Part shown: piece after piece, positions 38,330 to 48,639 of the stretch
Numbering within the stretch: position 1 is the stretch's first letter
Layout of the letters: every line of letters begins with the position of its first letter
Assembly: GCF_000003855.2 (NCBI RefSeq)
Contig: NW_003101676.1
Location: 1,734,720-1,798,719, forward strand
Direction of reading: 5' to 3'
Length of the DNA: 64,000 nt
From: Blastomyces gilchristii SLH14081
Taxonomy: Eukaryota; Ascomycota; Eurotiomycetes; Onygenales; Ajellomycetaceae
Made by a program: the position numbers and the translations under genes
The notes under the pieces: model-generated
What the model was told of the DNA's origin: nothing
What the model saw: only the letters and a program-made list of their open reading frames with translations
The model's database searches: none

Positions 38330-39201
38330 AATCTAATAAACTAAAATTGATTTTTGAGATAAATTAATAAAATCCTTACAATCTCTTTCTTAAGATACAG
38401 TGAGAAAAGATATGATATTAATTTGTTACTGCTCTCAATCTCTTGCAGAATCTATTAAATATTGAGATATTAAAACTAGATTTAATATATCTCACTGTGC
38501 AGAGATCAAAGACTCAGTCAGATATTAAGATATACTGATTTTATAGTTATTAATGTGTTGTTGACTCATTGTTCACTGATTATGTATGGAATACAGTTGT
38601 CAAGGTATCTTTTTGTATTTTTCTGCTGAGAATGAGCCAGATTGAAAGAGGCGGTATAAGAGTGAGACTTGACATTGATGTCTTGATACATCAAAGATAG
38701 ACAGAGTTTTCATGAAGAATGCACTTCAGATGTATCTGTTAATTATATACTTGATATTATTGTCAAGATATCTTTTTGTATTTTTCTGCTGATAGTGAGC
38801 CAGATTGAAAAGAGCAGTATGAAAGTAAGACTTGATGTTGATGTTTTGAAATATCAAAGATAGACAGGGTTTTCACAGAGATTGTTTCTCAGATATCTTC
38901 ACAATTACAGATCAGAGATCTTTCAAAATCAAGAACATTGATGCATATGACTAGGTCTCTTCACCTTACAATTTGTATGGCAATTTGGCCCGGGGTTGTG
39001 GTGTGATAGGGATGAATGAGGGATAATCCCACACAGGAGTTTTGAACAATGTCTGGTTCACATTTGGCTGGATAACTCCACCACCACACGGGGTATGCAG
39101 TCGGCGATGGGATTGAAATGCTCGTATGATCGAGGGCTTTTCAATGGACCTATCGGCGGGTTCTTATTCGAAAAATTGAGCGAGTTCGTGATGGAGCGGT
39201 T
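38330..39201 (-). promoter_or_regulatory. LINE-1 5' UTR with tandem monomers
   Basis: Two tandem units of about 163 bp (38560-38884) contain the landmark GAGCCAGATTGAAA and an A-rich ATACAAAAAGATA box. The outermost part (about 38940-39201) is GC-richer and keeps many CpG sites. The second LINE copy has three such monomers, so the unit number varies. A promoter role is inferred by analogy with monomer promoters of other LINEs. Confidence 0.6.
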
Positions 39202-40872
39202 GTTGATCTGTGAATGAGAAGAAGTTAAACTCATCACTGATATCAAGCAGTCTGTTAAAAAGGCATCACTGAACTCAGTATTCAGATACAGAAATGTATA
39301 AGAAGAAAATTCAGCTGGCAGAGCAGTGTCTGCATCTGAAGATAAACTAAATATATTTTCTTTCTTTTAACAAAGATAATTTGAATCAGGTGATTGTAAG
39401 TGTGATAAAAATAAAGAATAAAACTTCATATATATTTTCATTCAGCAGAATCATGATACTGAATATAATTAAAACATGGAAGTTTCAAACTCTAAAAGAA
39501 ATAAAGACAAGTAGTATTCTCACTCAGTATTTAGATTTTAGTAAAAATAGCAGCTTTCTAGTGAGATATCTTAAATCTCTAATAAGAATTCTCAACTTTT
39601 TAATGAGATATATCAAGCCTCTGATGAGAAATCTTGAGCTGTCAGTGAAATATTTTAAACCTCTGATAAGTTATAACAAATCACTAATAGAAAATTTCTA
39701 CTCTTTCAGTGAAATGTCTCAGAGAAATCTAAACTTTTCTGATTAACTTAGCTAATAATATATTAATATAGAATTATATTCAATAGAAAAAGACAAAGAG
39801 CAGAGAAAGTTCAGTGATAATTGAATTACATAACTGTTATAAAGAATTAATTATCTTTGAATACTTCTGTGATTCATTCATCACTGAAAAGTTCTTTCTG
39901 ATTTTTTACTAAATGTAAGAAGTTATTAACTTTAATCAATTCTCTGAGTGAGAATAATGATATATGAAACATAAGTTGAATATTCATTAGTTAAAGATAT
40001 TGAATTGAAAACTTCAGATTGAAAAACTAGAAACTGATTCTGAAAAACAAAGATATATATAAATCTTATAACTTAGATCAAAATATTCAATAATACTAAT
40101 ATAAATGAAAATTCTGCTGCAGCTATACTGTAATGACAAAATATTTTGACATTCTAAGATCTCATAAGTGACATTTCTGAATATCAGCAAATTGTCAGAA
40201 ATGACTTTGCTGAGATAATTCAGAATACTCTGACAGTAAAAAAGAGATATCTGATAAAAGATGTATAGAAGAAGATGTGAAAAAAGGTTAAATTTTTAAG
40301 AACACTTTCAGTGAAAGGCAGATCTGTGTAGAGATTTTCAATATAATCTATTTCTATTCAATATATTTAATTTTTCATGAGTTTTATATATAAATTAATT
40401 AATATATACTTTAATAAACATAATTAGAATATACTTGTCTTGATATTCACTGAAGAAAGTTGTTATATTCTCTATCTTTCAATTTATATAGTTATAACTG
40501 CAGAGAATTCACTGATTTCACTGCATAGAGAAATGTTTTTATAAATCTTGAATTGTGTAGATATATTTCTGACAGTGTATTAAGCATATATTTCTAGTTA
40601 ATAGAAATGATTTTGTATTCAAAATAGCTGTAATTCATTCAGTAATAGCCTGCATAGAGAGTATTCATTCTGAAAATAAGATACAAATGAAATCTGCTAG
40701 ATATATCTATTATATGAGAATGAAATATAACAGTATTCACATTTATTGTATGATAATCTACAAAGATGAATTAATAATGTATATAGAGAGAATAACTTAT
40801 CATTTTCTTTTTCTTTCTTTCTTTGTTTCTTCTTCTTACAATTATATTATACTGTGAAGATTATTCTCAGCT
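39202..40872. other. AT-rich DNA, unassigned
   Basis: This follows the LINE-1 5' end and may continue the element into which it jumped (Gypsy-C). A broken frame near 39215-39370 contains KQSVKKASLNSVFRYRN. A 121-codon open stretch (39381-39746, + strand) is largely a tandem repeat. From 39750 to 40870 I see only short frames and AT-rich sequence. No LTR was recognised. Confidence 0.35.
39561..39686 (+). repeat. 42-bp minisatellite, three units
   Basis: Units start at GTGAGATAT (39561), ATGAGATAT (39603) and GTGAAATAT (39645). The plus frame translates as 14-residue repeats (VRYLKSLIRILNFL, MRYIKPLMRNLELS and so on), which keeps that frame open. The units are diverged. Confidence 0.7.
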
Positions 40873-41377
40873 AGACTGACCGTGTGACCGTGTCTGGGAC
40901 CAGGACCAGATTTTTTGATAGTCTCATTACCAATTCGACTGATCCCATTACACGGTTTTAACATTAGATAGTAGTCCCATACTGTCTCAGTGGGACTTAC
41001 TGTCTACTCTTGTCACATTTTCCAAATGGGACCATGATTTCCACTTCTCAATTTAAATTATTTTTATTGCTTTAAATGACTTTAAATCTCATTTGAGTGT
41101 TACCAAAAAGCGTTACTTTTTAAAAAATTAAAAATAGTCTAAAAAAAACCTTAAAATGTCTAAAAATAGTAACTTTATGCCAAGAATGGGACTAAATGGG
41201 ACCAAATGGGACCACTTTCTCATTTTTTTCAAGTCATGGTTCCATTTTAAGATCTGATATATAGTCACTTTGCATGTTTTTTTGATAGTCAGTCCCAGCG
41301 GGATTCACGCCAAGAAATGTATGGGACCAGACCAAATGGGACCAAACATGAAATTCATGGTCCCGGCGGCCAGTCTA
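40873..41377 (+). mobile_element. Mini-hAT copy 2 (505 bp, least mutated)
   Basis: Termini are TAGACTGACC and GGCCAGTCTA, with a perfect 8-bp duplication TTCTCAGC (40865-40872 and 41378-41385). It keeps most GGGACC and CpG sites that the other copies have lost, so it approximates the ancestral sequence. Confidence 0.95.
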
Positions 41378-41385
41378 TTCTCAGC

Positions 41386-42002
41386 TCACTCTGCTCTCTC
41401 TCATCTTCAGCAAGATTAGTATTCTGCCAGTTGAAATAGAAAGCTTTTAACAAGAAAAGTTCTAATTTCAAAGATATCTTGTTCACAGTATATCAAGAAC
41501 ATCAGCAATTCACTCATTATATTAACATCAGTAATATCAGTAACAACAGCAGCAGTAACAGTAAAAATAACTGATAACACTCTTAAGTCTACCCATGTCA
41601 TCACTGCAAAAGCTCAGAAGAAAGAGACAAGTAGCTGTCTGAATACTCTGATAAAGCAGCTCAGTAAATGAACAATGTATAAGCACTGTATTAAGTATAT
41701 TTTTCTCTGTCATTTGAATACTGCTTTATGATAAGATGAAGAAAAGCTTAAAGTCTTATATAAATTACAATCATGAGAAAAAGAGATACATGATTATTTC
41801 TGAAGAATTAAAAGAATAAGTTAATAATCTGATTCAAATTTATGACTTTTATCTTTCTGTATCAGATGATTTCAAGAAAATAATAAAGAGAGCTATATTG
41901 AAATCAGTAAAGAATCTCTTAAAATATATTAAGAAAGTTAAAACTTGCTGACAGAAAGTGAAAGCTTAATATATAAAGAGTATCACTATAGTTTTAAAAG
42001 CA
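41386..42002 (+). other. Degenerate coding stretch upstream of the 180-codon frame
   Basis: The frame of the following open stretch can be traced upstream with TAA/TGA interruptions (for example QKVKA, stop, YIKSITIVLKA). The open frame is therefore the surviving end of a longer decayed protein. Confidence 0.4.
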
Positions 42003-42545
42003 TTGAATGTCATCATCAGTGCTACTGAAAAAGCTAAAATCAAGATTGAAAAGGTCAAGTTGAATATTGAAAGAGTGAAATTAGAAATTGAAAAGAAAAA
42101 AGTTATCACAGAAAAGAAGAAAATTATAATCAAAAAGATAAAACTTAACATTGAAACCACCAAGCTTGAAGTGCCTCATGAGCTTTTGAGAATGATAGTC
42201 AGCTATATTGAGGAACAAAAATCAGTGATAAAGAATCTCACAAATTTGATAAATAATATCAATACTGAAGCTAGTCATATTGCCATTGAAATGTACAAAA
42301 CAATAAAGCATGTTCAGAGATTTATAGATTATCTTGATAAGAATTCAGTTGCAGTCAGCAATAGCAGCAGCAGTAATAAGAAATTTAATACCAGTAATAA
42401 TTCTCTTTTCATCTCTCTCACTGACATCTCTGCTACTGCTGTTGATTCTTCTTCTTCTTTCTTCTTCAATCTTCTGACTTCAGTTGATTCTCTGACTATG
42501 AGCAGCACTGAAACTCTCAACATTCTCAGCGAAAAAGTAAGTTAG
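42003..42545 (+). CDS. Surviving 180-codon open frame, Lys/Glu coiled coil, unrecognised
   Basis: This is the longest open stretch of region 2. The frame opens at TTG (42003) with no good ATG start, so it is probably an interior or 3' piece. Residues 1-60 form a Lys/Glu/Ile heptad-rich coiled coil. The middle (PHELLRMIVSYIEEQKSV, residues 60-110) looks like ordinary protein, and the tail is Ser/Asn-rich. It contains ACCACCAAG and other CpC sites that are rare nearby. It may be a gag-like protein of an unplaced retroelement or a single-copy gene fragment. No known family is recognised and there are no neighbouring pol motifs. Confidence 0.35.
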   Translation: MNVIISATEKAKIKIEKVKLNIERVKLEIEKKKVITEKKKIIIKKIKLNIETTKLEVPHELLRMIVSYIEEQKSVIKNLTNLINNINTEASHIAIEMYKTIKHVQRFIDYLDKNSVAVSNSSSSNKKFNTSNNSLFISLTDISATAVDSSSSFFFNLLTSVDSLTMSSTETLNILSEKVS

Positions 42546-42840
42546 AATCGGTAAAATGATTCTCAGATTTATACAGAAGTTAATAATGATATAGATGAGT
42601 AAACACATAGCTTCTGATTTCTCTGACACTCTCTCTCTTAAATGAGTGAATAATTATTGACACTGACTCTTCACAAATGTTAACATCAATTCACAAGTTC
42701 TCTGAAATAAATGTTGATGTGAATATGACAGGAAATGATAACAATAATATAGAGATAATTCAGAGAATTCAGAAGAAATTACAGAGAAACATGACAGATT
42801 CTCAATAGAGAATGATTTCAGTGAATGAGATGTTTTTTAG
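42546..42840. other. AT-rich spacer
   Basis: Nothing recognisable lies between the 180-codon frame and the foldback element. Confidence 0.4.
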
Positions 42841-43219
42841 AATTAGTGATTATATAGATAGAAATTAGTAACATTGTTAATATAATAATGATTTTATTCT
42901 GTTCATAACTCATTTACAGTGATTTCACTGCTAATTCATTATTATATTAAGTTTTACAGTTCAGTGACAGTGTCACTGACTGGCACAGCGGAACAATTAT
43001 AACTCAGTTGTAATAGCAATTCTTACCGGAAAAATGTAGACTTATTATACAACTAAATTATAATTGTTTCACCATGTCAATCAGTGACACGGCTGCTGAA
43101 CTGTAAATTATAGTATAATGATGAATAAACTGTGAAATGACAGTAAATAGAGTATGAATAGAAAAAAATTATTATTATATTAACAGTGTCACTGATTTCT
43201 ATCTATATAATTACTAATT
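42841..43219. mobile_element. Foldback (long inverted repeat) element, 379 bp
   Basis: Two arms of about 172 bases (42841-43012 and 43048-43219) are imperfect reverse complements around a 35-base loop. Matching landmarks are AATTAGTGATTATATAGATA against its complement at the right end, and TTTACAGTTCAG against CTGAACTGTAAA inside. Mismatches are mostly transitions. It has no coding capacity. It fits a MITE or foldback element, but no clear target duplication was found and the superfamily is unknown. Confidence 0.75.
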
Positions 43220-43821
43220 ATTAAAAATGTCTTATTTACTGAGATTATTCTTTATTAAAAATTAATTATATCTCTACTTAATTTCTTCTAAAGTATCTGA
43301 ACTCTTAGTCTTTATTTTCAGTTATAGTCTCATTATCAATCATCTTGTTGAATCTGTAAATCAGAATTGAAGTTTCTGAACTAGTTATTATCTGAGAAGC
43401 ACTGTTATCAGCTACATATTATTTTAAAGTAAGAGTTTTAAAGTGATTAAAAGTCAGATATTTAAAAATGTAATTATTAACTTTTAAATAAATCTGAGAA
43501 TTATTTTACTAACTCTAACTTACTGTTTCAGTGATTATTTTATAAGTTCAGAGACTCAGAACATTTATTAGAGTTAGAAAATTAAAGAAGAAGAGAAGAG
43601 AAGAATTAATAGTAGTAATAGAAAGACTGATAAGAATTATAAAAGAAAAAAGAGAATTATCACTATTAACAGCTTTCTTATTACTACTGCTTTTATTAAC
43701 TGTATTACTGAGAAGTTTAATAATTATTTTATATCAGTTTATTATTTTATATATTTTAATGAAAATACACTGTACTTTCTCTCTAATACTATTAATTAAG
43801 TTTATAAGATTCTTTATTACT
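43220..43821. other. AT-rich DNA, nothing recognised
   Basis: No frame, repeat pair or element boundary was identified. It ends at the first LTR of the tandem LTR units. Confidence 0.4.
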
Positions 43822-44083
43822 TGTAGTAGGCTACGCCCGATTGATAGATCATTTTATTACACTTCATAGATTTCTGCCAAAAGCTCCGATTCTCGGTCGC
43901 CGATCCTCGGGCCTCGGCCGAGAAACACGGAGTTTCTATTCTTCTGCTCTTATACATGTATAAATATTCACTCTGATTGCTGATTCTCATACTTTCTCTT
44001 TTTCTTTCTTCTCTAATGTTTTTCACTTTTGTTATATAAGATCTATATCTTAATATCAATTCATTTAGTATAGACTTAATACA
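43822..44083 (+). repeat. LTR of the outer Gypsy-D unit
   Basis: It starts TGTAGTAGGCTACGCCCG and ends CTTAATACA, related to the Gypsy-A/B LTRs and with the same TATATAAG box. Its outer half keeps many CpG (GATTCTCGGTCGCCGATCC). It is followed by a leader (44084-44846, containing a mini-hAT) that matches the leader after the next LTR. Confidence 0.8.
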
Positions 44084-44235
44084 TTTGAAAACATTCATTA
44101 TCTTCTTATTAAAAATGATTGCTTATCAAAGATATCTAAATGTGTAATAATGTGTAATAATAAAGAAATAAATAATTAGCTAAGTAGACACTGAGTCTTT
44201 ACTAGATAAATAGAAGCTTGCTTATCAGCTATTCT

Positions 44236-44741
44236 TAGACTGGCCGCCAGGACCATGAATTTCACATTTGATCTCATTTGGTCTGGTCCCATACATTTCT
44301 TGACATGAATCCCGCTGAGACTGGCTATCAAAAAAACATGTAAAGTGACTATGTATCAGATCTTAAAATGAAACCATGACTTGAAAAAAATGAGAAAGTG
44401 GTCTCATTTGGTCTCATTTAGTCCCATTCTTGGCATAAAGTTACTATTTTTAGACATTTTAAGGTTTTTTTTAGACTATTTTTAATTTTTTAAAAAGTAA
44501 CACTTTTTGATAATGCTCAAATGAGATTTAAAGTCATTTAAAGTAATAAAAATAATTTAAATTGAGAAGTGGAAATCATGATCTCATTTGGAAAATGTGA
44601 TAAAAGTAGACAGTAAGTCTCGCTGAGATAGTATGAGACTACTATCTAATGTTAAAACCGTGTAATGGGATCAGTCGAATTGATAATGAGACTATCAAAA
44701 AATCTGGTCCTGGTCCCAGACATGGTCACACGGTCAGTCTA
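44236..44741 (-). mobile_element. Mini-hAT copy 3 (506 bp, reverse orientation)
   Basis: It starts TAGACTGGCC on this strand and ends GGTCAGTCTA. The 8-bp duplication GCTATTCT is perfect (44228-44235 and 44742-44749). It is inserted in the leader of the outer Gypsy-D unit. Confidence 0.95.
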
Positions 44742-44846
44742 GCTATTCTGACTCTGTAATAAGATTTTATAAAGAGAATGTCAGTGAAAGATCTGAGAGT
44801 TCCGACGTCTTAGATGTATAAGATATTTATATAAATACGCTTCTTT

Positions 44847-45116
44847 TATAGTAAGCTATACTCAATTGATAGATTATTTCATTACATCTCATAGATTTCT
44901 GCTGAAAGCTCTAATTCTTAGTTATCAATTCTCAGCTGAGAAACTCATAGAGTGTCTATTCTTCTGCTGTAAAGCTTCATCTTATATATGTATAAATATT
45001 CACTTTAATCACTGATTCTCATACTTTCTCTTTTATTTTTCTTCTCTAACATTTTTCACTTTTATTATATAAGATCTATATCTTAATACTGATCTATTCA
45101 GTGTAGATCTGTTATA
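44847..45116 (+). repeat. LTR of Gypsy-D
   Basis: Aligns along its length with 43822-44083 and the Gypsy-B LTR, but is strongly mutated. It starts TATAGTAAGC where the relative has TGTAGTAGGC, and it contains almost no CpG. Confidence 0.82.
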
Positions 45117-45399
45117 CTTGAAAAACATTTATCATCTTCTCATTAGAAACAATTATTCATTAAAAAGATATTTAAACATGTAACAACATGTAATAATAAT
45201 AAAGAAATAAACAATCAGTTAAGCAGACACTGAGTCTTTAAATAGAAGCTTACTCATCAGTCACTCTGATTCTGCAATATAATCTTATAAAGAGAATGTT
45301 AGTGAAAGACTCAAGAGTTCTGATATCTTAGATATATGAAATATTTATATGAATACACTTCTTTCAATTCTGAAGAACTCTCAAACACAGATACTATAC

Positions 45400-47770
45400 A
45401 TCTGATGAATAATATAGCTATGTCTATCAATAATATGAGAGAACTCTCAAGTGCAAGTATATACACAGTGCTGCAGTAACTCTGAGCAATGTTAAAATTA
45501 CAACAACAGTAGATAGCTAATATGTATACAACTGAACAACATCAATATGAAGAAATTCAATAATTAACTTAACAAGAAACTTCTGCCCAGACAATTTCAA
45601 CACTGACTGAATCAGGTATAAATATAATACAAGTACTGAAGAAATATCTAGATACTTCTGCATATTTTAGTACTTCTGATCTCACTTTCTATCTGTCATG
45701 AAGATTGAACATACTCATGAAACTAAGTGTAGATGAAGATGTCATCAGTTTATTAATTAATTAAGATTAATATATTAATGATTAATTGAAAGATTCTGTG
45801 AAATAAAAGTGTTATTTATAAATAAAAGCATGTGAATCAGTGTTATATACTTCTGATAACATTATCAAATATCTTGATATTCTGTTCAGGGACACTATTA
45901 TATAGACTGACTATGTAACCGTGACTGAGATAAGAATCAGAATATTTGATAATCTCATTATCAATTTAACTGATCTCATTACACACTTTTAAGATTAGAT
46001 AGTAGTCTTATACTGTTTCAGTGAGACTTACTGTCTACTCTTATCACATTTTTCAAATGTGATCATGATTTTCACTTCTCAATTTAAATTATTTTTATTA
46101 CTTTAAATAACTTTAAATCTGATTTAAGTGTTATCAAAAAGCATTACTTTTTAAAAAATTAAAAATAGTCTAAAGAAAATCTTGAAATATCTAAAAATAG
46201 TAACTTTATACCAAGAATGAAATTAAATAAAATCAAATAAAATCACTTTCTTATTTTTTCTAAGTCATGATCTTATTCTGAGATCTGAAACATAGTCACT
46301 TTGCATGTTTTTTTAATGATTAGTCTCAGTGAGATTCACGCCAAGAAATGTATGAGATCAGATTAAATGAGATCAAATGTGAAATTCATGATTTCAGCGG
46401 CTACTCTACTACTAGTCTGCTATGCAGCAGAAGATATTAGATTAATTACAGAGTATCTGACAGAGAAATACTTCTCTTATAACATTTGTTTCTGACTTTG
46501 ACATCAAGATTCTAGAAGCAGGCAGTCAATCTTAAGAGAATTGAATAAAGATTAGTATGCTCAAGAAGACACTAACTTTTAAATTCTTACAAGTTCTTAT
46601 AAGTGTTAATAAAGACTTAACTTATAAAGTCTTCTACATACAACTCTGAACATTGAATGATTATCTTATTAAGCTTAAGAGTATACAGAATAATGATAGA
46701 AGATATTATATCTCAGTCACTTATACACCTGTGTTAAAAAATAACACAGATGTTATAGATTGAGTAGATTTAAATATCTATGTATAAATAAGAGTCTTCA
46801 TTATCTGAACAGGCTTTCAAGTCTCTGAAATTGTCTCTGAAGAAGCCGCTGATCAATGTCAATAAGAGATACATATCAAGTGTAACTGACTAGAACATAT
46901 CACTTTTAACTGCTAATCAGTCTACATACCTTCTCATTCAAAGAAAGAATCAGTGTCAGTTCATATCAATCATATCACATTAAAGAAAGATTCAGAAGAT
47001 AACTATGAAGACATCTTAATAAAACAGGGAAAAGATTAGCTTTTGCTCAAACTTGTAAGCAGAAGCTTGAAGAGGTCAAATGATAATAATTTAAAGAGAA
47101 AATAACAAAGAATATAATTCTTGTATCTACTATAATAAATAACATGTATAATATGAAAGTCATGATAGATAGCAGTCTATATTACTATACAATGATTAAA
47201 TCTTCAGTTATAAGAAACTGTAATCTTCAGTATATTCTCTTATTAAAACCTTAACTTCTCACAGAATTTGATGACTCAAGAGATATTTGCACTCATTATG
47301 TAATAAAACTAAATGTTGATATCAGAGAATATTAATATGAAGATACTTATATATATAAAGTTGATAATCCTGACTATAATTTTATACTAGAACTTATCTG
47401 ACTATCTGACTAAGACATCTTATTAAATACTTAAAACAGAAGTTTAATATTCTCTAATAAATAATTAAGTTCATAAAAATAATATTTATAAGACTATGAA
47501 GCTTGCACAGATCTCTGCTAATACTTATGAAATGCTCTGAAAGAGCTTTTAAGCAGAGTAACTGATAAGACTGTTGACAAGTAGAATTCTATGATAATCT
47601 ATTCTGTTCTTTTTTTGTTTGATATTAAAAAAAGCTCTAGAAAAGTTATTCTATATTATAATAGTAGATTCTCTATAAAACTCTCTTAACAGTATCATGA
47701 ATATCTAGATATCTTTTAACAAGATTATGTTATAAATCTATTTCTCTTACAATACTCAGAGATAGATAGC
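45400..47770 (+). pseudogene. Gypsy-D gag and protease remnant
   Basis: Colinear with Gypsy-B gag. The knuckle region (KCN-x-LEHITFNC) lies near 46875-46915. The protease site reads MIDSS at about 47164 where Gypsy-B has IIDSG. Frames are broken by many stops and by mini-hAT copy 4 (45903-46408). The reading ends at the LINE-2 junction. Confidence 0.75.
45903..46408 (+). mobile_element. Mini-hAT copy 4 (506 bp, heavily mutated)
   Basis: Colinear with copy 2 over its whole length, but with many CC-to-TC and GG-to-GA changes (TGGGACCAGGACC reads TGAGATAAGAATC). Flanking 8-mers CTATTATA and CTACTAGT are only partly alike, so the duplication is decayed or was lost. Confidence 0.9.
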
Positions 47771-48639
47771 TTCTCAGCCGCTTCACCACGAACTCGCTCA
47801 ATTCTTCGAATAAGAACTCACCGATAGATCCATCAAAAGGCCCTCGATTATACAAGCATTTTGACCCCATCGCCGACCGCACACCCCGTGTGGTGATGGA
47901 GTTATCCAGCTAAATGTGAACCAGACATTGTTTGAAACTCCTGTGTAGGATTATCCCTCATTCATTCCCATCACACCACAACCCCGGGCCAAATTGCCAT
48001 ACAAATTGTAAGGTGAAAAGACCTAGTCATATGTATCAATCTTCTTGATTTTGGAAGATCTCTGATCTGTAATTGTGAAGATATCTGAGAAGCAATCTCT
48101 GTGAAAACCCTGTCAATCTTTGATGTTTCAAAACATTAACACCAAGTCTCACTCTTGTACCGCCCTTCTCAATCTGGCTCATCCTCAGCGGAAAAATATA
48201 AAAAGATACCTCAGTAATAATATGAAGTATATAATCAACAGATACATCTGAAGTGCAATCTCTGCAAAAACTAGACTGACTAGCAGAATCATGAATTTCA
48301 CATTTAATCTCATTTGGTCTGGTCTCATACATTTCTTAGCATGAGTTTCACCAGGACCAAGCCTCAAAAAAATCTGAAAATGAATCATTTCTGAGAGAAA
48401 TGATGTGAAAAATGACTAGATTTAATTCAAGAATAGTGAAATGAGAGTAATTTCTCAGAATAAACTGTGAAAGATGATCATTCTTTCAAAATCAGAATAA
48501 GACTAAGACTGAAGATTAAAATCAGTCTTATTCAGTTCATTCAGTAATTACTTATATAATCAGAATTTGATAATGATTATTGATAATACTTATAAAATAA
48601 CTAAATACATTCTTATACAAGTTTATTCTTCACTTTCTT

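Larger units (their letters stand above)
25951..39201 (-). mobile_element. LINE-1 copy: Tad-like non-LTR retrotransposon, interrupted by Gypsy-B
   Basis: It runs right to left. A CpG-rich 5' end lies at about 39201-38940, followed by two tandem monomers of about 163 bp, an ORF1 with coiled coil and zinc knuckles, and an ORF2 with AP-type endonuclease, reverse transcriptase, RNase H and a terminal Cys-His motif. The element ends in a TAA-type tail (25951-25972 on this strand). Gypsy-B (26338-32521) is inserted close to the 3' end. Without it the element is about 7.1 kb. The domain order (two ORFs, RNase H after RT, simple-repeat tail) fits the Tad/I-like group known in fungi. All frames are broken. 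The 5' boundary was set by comparison with the second copy at 47776. Confidence 0.85.
44847..47775 (+). mobile_element. Gypsy-D, 5' part of a Gypsy-B-family element, truncated by LINE-2
   Basis: An LTR (44847-45116), a leader, gag and the start of pol run colinear with Gypsy-B (27060-28770) and then stop where LINE-2 begins at about 47776. The element starts inside the leader of the preceding unit at the sequence CTTCTTT, also found at the same point of its own leader. This suggests a same-family insertion. Mini-hAT copy 4 sits in gag. The 3' part is not in the window. Confidence 0.85.

Noticed and set aside
39381..39746. 121-codon plus-strand frame as a gene
   Set aside because: Most of it is the 42-bp minisatellite and the rest shows no protein features. 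Kept only as a repeat.
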